The notes under the pieces: generated by a model
Database searches by the model: none
What the model was told of the DNA's origin: nothing
The model's input: the letters and a program-made list of their open reading frames with translations, nothing else
Shown: positions 17,435 to 28,600 of the stretch, one piece after another
How the letters are laid out: each line of letters begins with the position of its first letter
Numbering within the stretch: position 1 is the first letter of the stretch
DNA from: Winogradskyella sp. KYW1333
GTDB taxonomy: Bacteria > Bacteroidota > Bacteroidia > Flavobacteriales > Flavobacteriaceae
Direction: 5' to 3'
Length of the DNA stretch: 64,000 bases
Assembly: GCF_003335675.1 (NCBI RefSeq)
Contig: NZ_QPHL01000016.1
Span: forward strand, 248,001-312,000
Translations under genes and position numbers: made by a program

Positions 17435-17872
17435 TTAGCGCATTTTATCTAATAGATCACTTAATTGTTTAGCTTCATCTTCATCTATATTCTTAAGCAA
17501 ATCTTTGTTTAGGTTTTTGGGAATAGACTCTAATAATTCTTTTCCTTCTTTCGTTATAACGATCTTAACCACACGCCTATCATGCTCTGACGGTAATCTT
17601 TCAATATAATTTTTAGCACACAATTTATCCATTAAGCGCGTTGCATTTGGTGAACGCTCTAACATCCTGTCTTTAATAGTCTGAACTTTTAGCGGTTCGC
17701 CAGCTCCTCTTAATATCCTAAGAATATTATACTGTTGAGGTGAAATACCAAACTCCTTAAAAAATTCGTTTTGACAACTAGTAATCCAGTTGGCTGTATA
17801 AATTATGTTCAAAAGAGCCTTTACTCTATTATTTGGAAACGTTGAATTGATATCCTTGGCTAAATCTCCCAT
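17435..17872 (-). CDS. MarR family transcriptional regulator
   Basis: This 145-residue dimeric winged-helix repressor has the typical core: FGISPQQYNILRILRG, then the recognition helix region RSPNATRLMDKLC and the wing SEHDRRVVKIVITKEG. Cys26 (in NWITSCQN) and Cys83 (in KLCAKN) could act as redox or electrophile sensors, as in some MarR/OhrR/QsrR-type proteins; this is inference. It is embedded in the operon between the GNAT gene (1-base gap) and the first pirin gene (26 bases further). The palindrome at 19094-19111 over the operon promoter is a good candidate for its operator, so autoregulation is likely. Confidence 0.93.
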   Translation of the reverse strand: MGDLAKDINSTFPNNRVKALLNIIYTANWITSCQNEFFKEFGISPQQYNILRILRGAGEPLKVQTIKDRMLERSPNATRLMDKLCAKNYIERLPSEHDRRVVKIVITKEGKELLESIPKNLNKDLLKNIDEDEAKQLSDLLDKMR

Positions 17873-17873
17873 A

Positions 17874-18155
17874 TTAAAATCTTATATCATTATAATCACT
17901 TTTCTTATTAAATACTGCATTTGCAAAAGGGCAAAGTGGCATAATTTTAATATTCTTGAGTCGTGCAAATTTCACCGAGGCCTCCACAAGCTTATATCCT
18001 AAGCCTTGACCTTTTAATGTGTCATCAACTTCCGTATGATCTATTATAATCTTATCGGGTCCAGCATAGCTATCTGTTATTGACACAAGCTTCTTACCTT
18101 CTGATTCTAGAAAGAATTCGCCTTTTTTATTATCATCATATTGTTGAATATTCAT
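17874..18155 (-). CDS. Short GNAT-type N-acetyltransferase, YjdJ-like
   Basis: This 93-residue protein matches the short GNAT family (COG2388, YjdJ-like). The acetyl-CoA loop is seen in TLKGQGLGYKLVEA, preceded by the strand IIIDHTEVDD and followed by IMPLCPFANAVF. The substrate is unknown for this family. It lies 2 bases downstream of the FMN reductase gene and 1 base upstream of marR, which points to one transcript. Similar genes often accompany stress-response operons. Confidence 0.85.
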   Translation of the reverse strand: MNIQQYDDNKKGEFFLESEGKKLVSITDSYAGPDKIIIDHTEVDDTLKGQGLGYKLVEASVKFARLKNIKIMPLCPFANAVFNKKSDYNDIRF

Positions 18156-18157
18156 GA

Positions 18158-18688
18158 CTATAGACTTTCTTGAAATTGATTCACCTCTTCTAGCAAATCA
18201 TTGTTCAAATCTTCATTTATAATTTTACCATCCTTAAAATTATCATAGAAAGAAGGTAGTGAAAATTTCCCTACAATATTGGCATCATGTCTTGGAAAAC
18301 GTTCTGAAGCCATTTCTAATACTGATGCTCCACCCCTTCCACCAGGTGATGACGCCATTAACAACATTGGCTTACCTAAAAATGTTTTTTGTTCCACACG
18401 GCTCGCCCAGTCAAAAATATTTTTAAAAGCTCCTGAGTATGCTCCATTATATTCAGCAAGTGAAATTATAATACCATCTGCACCTCTAATTTCATCCACA
18501 AAAGCAACTGCCTCATTTGGGTGACCAGATTCATTTTCTCTATCTGAACTATAAATTGGCATTTCAAAGTCGTTCAAATCTAGAACCTTTACTTTTACAT
18601 TATCAACCAAACTTGAAGCATATGTTGCGAGTTGTTCATTTATTGACGTGCTACTGTTACTACCAGCTAATGCGATTATTTTTTTCAT
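18158..18688 (-). CDS. NADPH-dependent FMN reductase family protein
   Basis: This 176-residue flavodoxin-fold protein begins with the phosphate-binding loop ALAGSNSSTSINEQ and continues with the flavin-contacting segments SLAEYNGAYSGAFKNIFDW and SSPGGRGGASVLEM. Family members reduce FMN, quinones, azo dyes or chromate with NAD(P)H in the cytoplasm. The combination with DoxX, MarR and pirins suggests quinone reduction that protects against electrophiles; this is inference. It is the second gene of the operon, 10 bases after the DoxX gene. Confidence 0.9.
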   Translation of the reverse strand: MKKIIALAGSNSSTSINEQLATYASSLVDNVKVKVLDLNDFEMPIYSSDRENESGHPNEAVAFVDEIRGADGIIISLAEYNGAYSGAFKNIFDWASRVEQKTFLGKPMLLMASSPGGRGGASVLEMASERFPRHDANIVGKFSLPSFYDNFKDGKIINEDLNNDLLEEVNQFQESL

Positions 18689-18698
18689 GATCTATTTT

Positions 18699-19052
18699 TT
18701 ATTTAATTCTTCTATAAAATATGTACGATACCATTAATAGTATTAGCGCCATTAAAGCTCCCATGTGTTCACCATCATTTATCATATAATGAGCAAAAAA
18801 GGCAAGGATAAACGCAAAAAAGAAACCAGAATAAGCCCATTCCTTTAGACTATATAATCCTGGCAACCATAACAAAACAATGCCTACTAGTTTTATAACA
18901 CCATAAGGATAAATAAGATAGGTTGGATATCCAAAATTTGTAAAGGCTACTTCAATATCATCGTGTTTAAAAAAATACATGCTTATTGAAAACAACATCA
19001 TAACTGTTAATAATGCTGTTGCTACATAATAAATAATTCTATCTCTTTTCAT
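18699..19052 (-). CDS. DoxX-like membrane protein
   Basis: This 117-residue protein has four hydrophobic helices (about 7-25, 44-66, 72-90 and 95-113) and the DoxX-like pattern with YPYGVIKLVGIVLLW and EWAYSGFFFAFILAFFAH (two separate stretches). DoxX-type proteins are linked to thiosulfate or quinone oxidation and to oxidative stress complexes. It is the first gene of the six-gene operon, with a TACATTTG -7 box 21 bases upstream. Confidence 0.85.
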   Translation of the reverse strand: MKRDRIIYYVATALLTVMMLFSISMYFFKHDDIEVAFTNFGYPTYLIYPYGVIKLVGIVLLWLPGLYSLKEWAYSGFFFAFILAFFAHYMINDGEHMGALMALILLMVSYIFYRRIK

Positions 19053-19072
19053 TTTTAATTGTTTTAGTTAAA

Positions 19073-19080
19073 CAAATGTA
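19073..19080 (-). promoter_or_regulatory. Candidate -7 box of the DoxX-MarR-pirin operon
   Basis: On the minus strand this reads TACATTTG, a full match to TAnnTTTG and identical to the box before the tRNA cluster. No TTTG is present at the -33 position; the palindrome at 19094-19111 occupies that place. Confidence 0.5.
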
Positions 19081-19093
19081 TGTAAAATAAATT

Positions 19094-19111
19094 TATATTC
19101 CTAGGTATATA
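19094..19111. promoter_or_regulatory. Imperfect palindrome, candidate MarR operator
   Basis: TATATTCCTAGGTATATA is symmetrical around CCTAGG in 16 of 18 positions. Its size is typical of a MarR dimer site. It begins 13 bases upstream of the operon's -7 box, over the expected -33 element, where a bound repressor would block transcription. Binding by the operon's own MarR is inference. Confidence 0.5.
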
Positions 19112-19148
19112 TTTCCATGTAATTAATATTTAACATTTCATTTTGAAA

Positions 19149-19178
19149 TTGGTGTTAAATTATAATACTTATGTTTCG
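19149..19178 (+). promoter_or_regulatory. Candidate promoter of the carboxylase gene
   Basis: TTG at 19149-19151 and TATGTTTCG at 19170-19178 are 18 bases apart and close to the Bacteroidota consensus. The ATG follows 28 bases later. Confidence 0.4.
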
Positions 19179-19206
19179 TAAATTCGTAAAATAGAAAAAC
19201 ACATTA

Positions 19207-20850
19207 ATGGATATCAAGTTCAATAAAAACGAAGACCACAATAAACTTCTACTCTCTACCCTTAATAGAAAATTTAATAAAGTAAAACTAGGAGGAGGAG
19301 AAAAAAGCATTGCTAAACATCATAGCAAGGGTAAAATGACAGCTAGAGAAAGGATTGATTATCTACTAGACCCAAAATCAAAATCAATCGAAATTGGTGC
19401 ATTTGCTGGTGAAGACATGTATCCTGAATATGGTGGTTGTCCATCTGGTGGTGTTATAGTGAAGATTGGATATGTAAAAGGAAAACAGTGTATAGTTGTT
19501 GCTAATGATGCCACTGTAAAAGCCGGAGCTTGGTTTCCAATTACCGGTACAAAGAATTTGAGAGCTCAAGAAATTGCAATTGAAAACAGGTTACCAATTA
19601 TATATCTGGTTGATAGCGCTGGTGTATTCCTTCCGATGCAAGATGAGATATTTCCTGATAAAGAACATTTTGGTAGAATATTTAGAAACAATGCTGTAAT
19701 GAGCAGTATGGGAATTACCCAAATTGCTGCAGTTATGGGTAGTTGTGTTGCTGGAGGCGCATATTTGCCTATTATGAGCGATGAAGCTCTTATCGTAGAT
19801 AAAACAGGAAGCATTTTCTTGGCTGGTAGTTATTTAGTTAAGGCAGCCATAGGAGAAACAATAGATAACGAAACTCTTGGTGGTGCAACGACACATTGTG
19901 AAATTTCTGGGGTTACAGATTATAAGGCTAAAGATGATAAGGATGCCTTGGATACTATTAAAAATATAGTTGACAAAATTGGTGATTACGACAAGGCTGG
20001 ATATAATAGAATTAAGTCGGCGAAACCAACTGAAAATCCTGAGGATATTTATGGTATAATACCAAAGAGCAGAGCTGATCAATATGATATGAATGAAATA
20101 ATCAAGCGATTAGTAGATAACTCTGAATTTGAAGAATACAAAGCTGGTTATGGACAAACTATAATTACTGGTTATGCACGTATTGACGGTTGGGCTGTTG
20201 GTATTGTGGCCAATCAAAGGCAAATTGTAAAAACTAAAGGTGCTAAAACCAAGCCTAGCGAAATGCAATTTGGTGGTGTTATTTACAATGACTCAGCAGA
20301 TAAAGCCACAAGATTTATATCTAATTGTAATCAAAAGAAAATTCCGTTAGTATTCCTACAAGATGTCACAGGATTTATGGTTGGCAGCAAATCTGAGCAT
20401 GGAGGCATTATAAAAGACGGTGCCAAAATGGTTAATGCGGTTAGTAATTCTGTAGTGCCAAAATTTACAGTTGTAATTGGTAATAGTTATGGTGCAGGTA
20501 ATTACGCTATGTGCGGAAAAGCCTATGACCCAAGATTAATTTTTGCATGGCCTAGTGCTGAATTGGCTGTAATGAGTGGTAAATCTGCAGCCAAAGTTCT
20601 TTTACAGATAGAAACAGCTTCTTTGAAAAAGAAAGGTGAAAAAATCACTAAAGAAAAAGAAGAGGAACTTTTCAATAAAATAAAGTCGCGCTACGATAAT
20701 CAAGTCTCACCATATTATGCTGCGGCAAGACTTTGGACTGATGCCGTAATAGATCCATTAGATACTAGGAAATGGATTAGTATGGGTATTGAAGCAGCAA
20801 ACCACGCTCCTATTGAAAAGCCATTTAATTTAGGTGTGCTTCAGGTTTAA
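19207..20850 (+). CDS. Acyl-CoA carboxylase subunit beta (carboxyltransferase)
   Basis: This is the biotin-dependent carboxyltransferase subunit that moves CO2 from biotin to an acyl-CoA. It has 547 residues in two crotonase-like halves: an N-terminal half with GKMTARERIDYLLD and MGSCVAGGAYLP, and a C-terminal half with FLQDVTGFMVG, VIGNSYGAGNYAM and FAWPSAELAVM. Size and motifs fit methylcrotonyl-, propionyl- or geranyl-CoA carboxylase beta subunits; the FMVG and GNYAMCG segments are closest to the methylcrotonyl type to my eye, but the substrate is uncertain. No alpha (biotin carboxylase) subunit is adjacent. The stop codon overlaps the stop of the convergent M24 peptidase gene. Confidence 0.92.
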   Translation: MDIKFNKNEDHNKLLLSTLNRKFNKVKLGGGEKSIAKHHSKGKMTARERIDYLLDPKSKSIEIGAFAGEDMYPEYGGCPSGGVIVKIGYVKGKQCIVVANDATVKAGAWFPITGTKNLRAQEIAIENRLPIIYLVDSAGVFLPMQDEIFPDKEHFGRIFRNNAVMSSMGITQIAAVMGSCVAGGAYLPIMSDEALIVDKTGSIFLAGSYLVKAAIGETIDNETLGGATTHCEISGVTDYKAKDDKDALDTIKNIVDKIGDYDKAGYNRIKSAKPTENPEDIYGIIPKSRADQYDMNEIIKRLVDNSEFEEYKAGYGQTIITGYARIDGWAVGIVANQRQIVKTKGAKTKPSEMQFGGVIYNDSADKATRFISNCNQKKIPLVFLQDVTGFMVGSKSEHGGIIKDGAKMVNAVSNSVVPKFTVVIGNSYGAGNYAMCGKAYDPRLIFAWPSAELAVMSGKSAAKVLLQIETASLKKKGEKITKEKEEELFNKIKSRYDNQVSPYYAAARLWTDAVIDPLDTRKWISMGIEAANHAPIEKPFNLGVLQV

Positions 20851-22184
20851 TTCCCTTGATGATCTTTTACCCTCGGAATAGTAAGTAATTTTGTTTGCCT
20901 ACCATTTACATATCTAAAGCCATCTTTGCCCCAGAAACCAGCTTCTTCGAGCATAATCCGTATATCTCGTTTCCATTCTGGTATGGTCACAGTTGTGTTT
21001 AGTTCAATGGCGTAGACGGTATTTTCATGCAGTGGATAGTCACCATTTACTGGCACACCGCCTTGTGAATCCCACATGCCTAATGTTGTACCTGAACTAT
21101 GTCCATAAGTACCTAGTGGATGAGTGTATATCGCAGGTCTTAAACCTTCTGCCTTTCCTTGTTCTAATGATTCTCTTAATACATCGTTTCCTGTTTTACC
21201 TGTTTTGAAATTCGAAGTGAAAATGTCTTGGATACGATTCCCGTCTTTCAATGCATTCTGTAGATATTTTGGAGGCTCTTTTTCATTTGGCCTTAAAACA
21301 TATGCCAATTCTTGGCAATCTGTATTAAGTCTTAAATAGGTAATCCCAAAATCACAATGCACCAAATCACCAGGAACAATGACCATATTTTCAGGTCTGT
21401 TTGAAAAAGCATAAAGATGGTTCCCTAACTCTTCAGCCGTCCTTTGAACGTCAACAGTAGGATGAAACCAAGTCTCAAGCCCTAATGATGTTACCTTGTC
21501 TCTCATCCACCACTCTACATCTGTTGTTGTTGTTATTCCTGGCGTAATAACTTTTTCAGAAAAAGCCTCAGCAATTATACCATGTGTTATATCAACTAAC
21601 TGATTGTAGATAACCATTTCTTTTTCACTCCTTGTTTCTATCCATCCAATGGCAAGTTTCTCGGCAGATACTACTTTAGACTTCAGTTTATTTGGCAGAA
21701 CGGCCATAAATTCTTCATAATCTGTTTTAACAATACCATCACATATGTTAAAATTATTAGAGTAATTTAAACCAATTACCTCAGGATTGCGTTCATTTAT
21801 AATGTCTACTAAGCGTTTCCACTGATTTGGCTCTTTCTCTTTGTCCCAAGCCGAAATAATATTTTCACCAAAGTTATAACGTGCAACAGCTAATTTTTCA
21901 ATGGTATTTTGTGTTTTGTTTCTATAGAATACTAAAATTGTTCTTCGTCTTGCATTTAACCATGTTGCTGGCAACATAGTTTTTAAAACAGGGTCCTCAT
22001 TATATTCTCTTGAAATTAAAACCCACATATCAATCCCAGCGCTATCCATTAATTCAGGCAATAAATTATTGAATCTGTCCTTCAATATTTCGTCCACAAC
22101 TTGAGCACGTTGCTTCTCTTGCAATATTTGTTGAGCGTTAATGCTTGAAGTAAATAAAATAATGAGTAGAAATATATTTTTCAT
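20847..22184 (-). CDS. Secreted M24 family metallopeptidase (Xaa-Pro aminopeptidase-like)
   Basis: This 445-residue protein has a signal peptide (about 1-17, ending INAQ), an N-terminal creatinase-like domain and a C-terminal pita-bread domain. Probable metal ligands are Asp in HCDFGITYL, Asp in LNTDCQ, His in HPLGTYGHSSG, and Glu in YAIELNT and MLEEAGF. The family cleaves Xaa-Pro bonds or related dipeptides; export suggests peptide degradation in the periplasm. It converges with the carboxylase gene, sharing a 4-base overlap (20847-20850) with no hairpin between them. A terminator at 22227-22255 lies behind its start and belongs to the region upstream. Confidence 0.9.
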   Translation of the reverse strand: MKNIFLLIILFTSSINAQQILQEKQRAQVVDEILKDRFNNLLPELMDSAGIDMWVLISREYNEDPVLKTMLPATWLNARRRTILVFYRNKTQNTIEKLAVARYNFGENIISAWDKEKEPNQWKRLVDIINERNPEVIGLNYSNNFNICDGIVKTDYEEFMAVLPNKLKSKVVSAEKLAIGWIETRSEKEMVIYNQLVDITHGIIAEAFSEKVITPGITTTTDVEWWMRDKVTSLGLETWFHPTVDVQRTAEELGNHLYAFSNRPENMVIVPGDLVHCDFGITYLRLNTDCQELAYVLRPNEKEPPKYLQNALKDGNRIQDIFTSNFKTGKTGNDVLRESLEQGKAEGLRPAIYTHPLGTYGHSSGTTLGMWDSQGGVPVNGDYPLHENTVYAIELNTTVTIPEWKRDIRIMLEEAGFWGKDGFRYVNGRQTKLLTIPRVKDHQGN

Positions 22185-22226
22185 GAATAACTTAATTTTG
22201 TCCCGAATTTACCAAAATTAAACCAT

Positions 22227-22255
22227 AAAAAAAGGATGCATTTTGCATCCTTTTT
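22227..22255. terminator. Terminator for the 59-residue membrane protein gene
   Basis: GGATGCA at 22234-22240 and TGCATCC at 22244-22250 form a tight stem with A and T flanks on both sides. It ends minus-strand transcription from 22453, as the gene stops at 22274. Confidence 0.85.
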
Positions 22256-22273
22256 AATTCTGTATATATAATC

Positions 22274-22453
22274 TTAAGCTGTACCTGCTCTTTTTGCCTT
22301 TCTCTCTTCTTTTATTTCCTTGAATCGCTCAATTGCTGAACCAAATACCCAATAAGGTATAACAAACGTTAAAAGGAATATCATCAACCAAAATCCAATT
22401 GTTAATATGGTTAAAAAAGCTAAAAATCCTAAGTATTGATCAAATTCAAACAT
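22274..22453 (-). CDS. Small membrane protein, 59 residues
   Basis: A complete frame runs from ATG at 22453 to TAA at 22274. It begins MFEFDQYLGFLAFL and continues with a hydrophobic region up to about residue 38 (LMIFLLTFVIPYWVFG), then a basic amphipathic tail (IERFKEIKEERKAKRAG). This composition, the sequence-tight terminator directly after it and its position in a 371-base gap between annotated genes make it a credible gene. I recognise no family. The remainder of this gap holds only the terminator and the upstream region. Confidence 0.7.
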   Translation of the reverse strand: MFEFDQYLGFLAFLTILTIGFWLMIFLLTFVIPYWVFGSAIERFKEIKEERKAKRAGTA

Positions 22454-22555
22454 AATAGCGGTTCGTTTATCCGTTGCAAAGATAAAACCAATTAATAAGT
22501 TTTACAATAGCATTTTTGAGTTTTATCAACAGATTATTAAAAATATTATCGAAGA

Positions 22556-23419
22556 TTAAAAGTTCCTAACGTGATAATCTACAAGACCGTCAATTGGTCT
22601 ACGAACAAAATTACCAACCTTGAATCCATATTCCTTTGATACTTCATGTATTTCTTCTTGAGCAAAAAATGCAATAGATCCTGCAAAATGAACAGGTACA
22701 CCATTGTTTATTTCTTCCCTAAATTGAAGGATCATATTTTCACTAAATATTCTAAACCCTTTTTTAATAAGATCCTTGATATAATCGGAATCTTTATTTA
22801 AAAACATAAATTCCGCAAAATTCGCTAAATATGCATTAGGATTTGGCTGTTTATAAAGATTGTATTTAATGTGATCGGCTTCTAATTCATATTTATGTTC
22901 AAATGCAAGTTTTATGGTCTCAGGCATTTTATTAAAGTAGTAATCCCTAATTAATTCTTTACCATAATAATTACCACTTGCATCATCCATTAAAGTATAT
23001 CCCAAACTTAAAACTCTTTGGTGAAGATGAACACCATCAAAATAACTACAGTTTGATCCTGTTCCCATGATGCAAACTACAGCTTTTTCATCATTAGAAC
23101 TTATGGTTGCTCTTACTGCTGCCATAGTATCTTCTTTTACCTCAACATGAGCCTTCAAGAAAATTAACTTTAAAACATGCGTTAACATGAGCCTTGGCTT
23201 TTCAGTTCCACAACCAGCACCATAAAAGAAGACATGCGTTACATCATCCTTAAGAGCCATTAATTCTTCGCTCTTATTAATGATTTTGGTCAATTTCTTC
23301 TCACTTAGAATAGCTGGATTTAACCCTTTAGTTCTTATTTTTTCAGCTAATCTTTTACCTGTGTTGTCAATAACAATCCAGTCACATTTTGTGGAACCAC
23401 CATCTGTAATTAATATCAT
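22556..23419 (-). CDS. BadF/BadG-type ATPase, probable N-acetylglucosamine kinase
   Basis: This 287-residue protein of the ASKHA fold begins with ITDGGSTKCDWIV (phosphate-1 loop) and has CIMGTGSNCSYFDG (phosphate-2) and HFAGSIAFF (adenosine site). The arrangement matches the GlcNAc kinase branch of the BadF/BadG/BcrA/BcrD family, which phosphorylates amino sugars from the medium or recycled cell wall. It is the last gene of a pfkA-gap-kinase run, 75 bases after gap, with a terminator-like hairpin in between. Confidence 0.88.
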   Translation of the reverse strand: MILITDGGSTKCDWIVIDNTGKRLAEKIRTKGLNPAILSEKKLTKIINKSEELMALKDDVTHVFFYGAGCGTEKPRLMLTHVLKLIFLKAHVEVKEDTMAAVRATISSNDEKAVVCIMGTGSNCSYFDGVHLHQRVLSLGYTLMDDASGNYYGKELIRDYYFNKMPETIKLAFEHKYELEADHIKYNLYKQPNPNAYLANFAEFMFLNKDSDYIKDLIKKGFRIFSENMILQFREEINNGVPVHFAGSIAFFAQEEIHEVSKEYGFKVGNFVRRPIDGLVDYHVRNF

Positions 23420-23432
23420 AAAGCCAAAACTT

Positions 23433-23477
23433 AAAAATTCCGCAGGAGACCTTAATTCAATGACCTACGGAATTTTT
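23433..23477. terminator. Hairpin between gap and the sugar kinase gene
   Basis: AAAAATTCCG-C-AGG at 23433-23446 pairs with CCT-A-CGGAATTTTT at 23464-23477. Read on the minus strand it lies after gap, so it could end or reduce transcription before the kinase gene. Confidence 0.65.
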
Positions 23478-23494
23478 GAATTAATACTAATTTG

Positions 23495-25515
<2,021 letters not shown>

Positions 25516-25657
25516 TTTTTAATTTATTTCCAGTAAAACTAATAAACAATCTATACAATAATGTGACTATTATCATAAAATAAAAAGTGTGAAAACAATT
25601 CAAACGTTTTCGTTGATAAGTATTTAATAAAATGAAAAAAATTAAAAGGATTCTCGT

Positions 25658-28600
25658 CTATGATTTCGTCTTTTTCTTTTTCATAGACATATATTCAGGC
25701 ATAAAATCATCATCCGTTTTTCCATTTATTTCCTCCGTAGCTTTAACCTTTTTATCCTTTCTGTTTTTACCAGAAAAAATAATCTGAATGAGTTCTTTGA
25801 AAGTATCAAACTCTACATTATATGAAAGACCAATTCCTTGAGTATAACCAATTTCTTCACCAAAATTTCTTATCGTGTTTTCTCTATTAAATACTTTTGC
25901 TCTAAACGTTCCGTCTTCGTTTAGCAACCAATCTATTTGCACATCACCAGTTATTGTGGTTTGTTGTGCGCTACCAAACGGTACACCCAACTTACCATTT
26001 ACCAAAATTTTATCGCTAATTTGAGTTTGAAGTGTAAGACCAAATCTATTGTCCGTTTGCAACTCTGGTGTGTTTTCTCCCAATTCTACATCAATACCAA
26101 CATTGAGGTTGTCATTATCACTGCTAATTATATTATTTACTATACCAGATAATCTCTCTGATATTGTACCTGTGAAGTTCACTCCTCTTATACCATTAGA
26201 AAAACTGCCTGTACCTAAAAGTGTTAAGGCTTGGTTGTTCCTTTCATCTTTTGATGACAACCTATAATCTAACTCAGATTTTACTGTTGATGATACATTA
26301 GGAAATCTCAAATCAAAATCTGGTTGTGGCTGTTCTAAATCACCTGTAAGATAAATATCTACCTCCACAGGTATTCTCTGTGTTACCGGAGTATCTAAAA
26401 GAACTGATGGATTAGCGGTTGTTTTATAAATGGCTTTTAAGTTTATTTCAGCACCCATAGGATCACCTTCCCATGCTATACTTCCACCTTGCTCAACTTC
26501 AAATTTCTTTTCAACAAAACCACCATATTTAAAATTATAGATTCCTTCAAATACCGAAAAATCTCCCCACATATTAAAAGTGCCATTAGTATTTATTAGA
26601 AATTGTAATCCACCTTTTCCATTTCCTTTTATTGTACTTCCAGCCTCTTTGTCAATTACAATTTCAATAGTTGCATTTTGGTTAACATCTAAATCAAAAT
26701 CTAATTCCAAACCTTTTATTTCAATTTGTTCGATTACTTCACCATTTATCATTGCTTGCTTTTCTTCAGGTGTTAAAAAATGAATGAAAGTGTTGTCACC
26801 AAAACTTTCGGAATCATTAAGCGGTATATTAAAAACTGTTCCTTGTGCTGTGCTCCCAACTACTTTAATAACGAGTTGGTCCGTTGGACCTTTAATAGTT
26901 GCCTCACCTGTAACAAAACCATCACCATAATATAAGGATTCCTCCTCCTCTACTGTGTTTAAAACAAGTAATCTATCCGTATTTAGTTCTAATCCTAATT
27001 CCCAATCCGAGAAGTTATTATGCTCAATAAATCCGTTTAAATATCCTTGAGAGAAAAACTTAGAATCTGTCATAGCAACGTTATTAAAAATAAACTGCTG
27101 TTCTTGTAACGTTACTTTAGAATCAAAATCAAAACCATAATCTACATTTAAATATGGTATGGATAAACCTGCCCTGTCAAGCAATAATTCACCATCTATG
27201 CTTGGTTTGTTCAAGTTTCCTGTAACTTTGGCACTGCCAGACACTAATCCTCTTATATTACTGATTACTCCTTCACCTAAGGGATTTAGAGGGTCTAATA
27301 AAAATTCATAAAAATCAACATCTAAATTTATACTTGGATTATACTTAGAAACATCAATTGCACCAATTGCACTGAACGATTTTAAATTATCATTAACCAA
27401 TGTAATATCAACTTCATAATTGGTTATTGAGTTATTCCCTTGAATTTTTGCAGTTAAATTTCCTAAATCATAATTATTAACAAATAGGCTACTAACCTCA
27501 AGGTCTGATTTTGGTAAGTAGATCCCATTATTTTGTTCAATATTAATTTTACCATTTACCACTCCTTGAAGTGCCAAACTATCAATTCTTGGTGTAATTT
27601 TAACGAGTTCGACATTGTTGAAATCCACTCCTAATTTTTTGTTGCCACCTTCATTTAGTGAGCCAGCAACCAGGATTTCTTCTCTTCCTTGGTTAATCCT
27701 TAAAGGGAAAATATTAAAATTCTTAAAATCCCTATCAAATATAATTTTGTTTAAAGTATCCTTGTCAGAATTAACTTCCCATTCAAAATCCTTAAAAAGA
27801 ATATCAGATTTTCTAAACCCAATTATTGATTTATTTTCATCATCAATTGTGTAAAACAAATTGAGGTCAAAATTGTCTCTGTTTTTTGTACCACCTTTAA
27901 ATTCAGTTTTAATTAATAAAGTGTCACGTTTCGTTACATTAATTAAGGAAAAATCAGAAGCATTATAAATTCCTGCACTTAGACTATCTATCTCAATGTA
28001 AGTATTGTAAATAGGGTTACTATTATCTACCATAAGCAAAATGTCATTTGCAAAATACTTTTGAAACTTAATCTCTGGTGAATTAAATGTTAAGTCAAAA
28101 CCCTTTTCATCAGATTCAATCTTTCCTTCAATAAATGTGTTTTTACCTAAATATAAATCTTTGTAAAAGACCGCCGCTATTTTTGAATATATATTGAATT
28201 TAAAATTGAGATACTGACCTGCCTTTACTTCATTAGGTATATAATTAGTATATATACTACCCAAAGAATTTTCAACTAACTTAAGAATATCCCTTATTCT
28301 ATAATTGCCAGTAATTGTACCACTGACAATGTCTGGTGAGTTAACTGATAACGTTCTTTTATCATCGTCAAAAGAGGAAACTATATCGAAATCTTCAAAA
28401 CGATAGTTTCCATCTTGATTCTTATAGGTTGTATTTTTAATATTTATAGCTCCTGTAGCATTATCATAACTAGAGCCCAGTGCCGTCATTCTTACCTTTC
28501 CTATAAATTCTGACAGGCTATCTCTGGTTACAAAATTTAATGTCTTTAAATTGGCATAACCAACATTAGCATTAAAATCAAAATTCTTTAAATCACCAGA

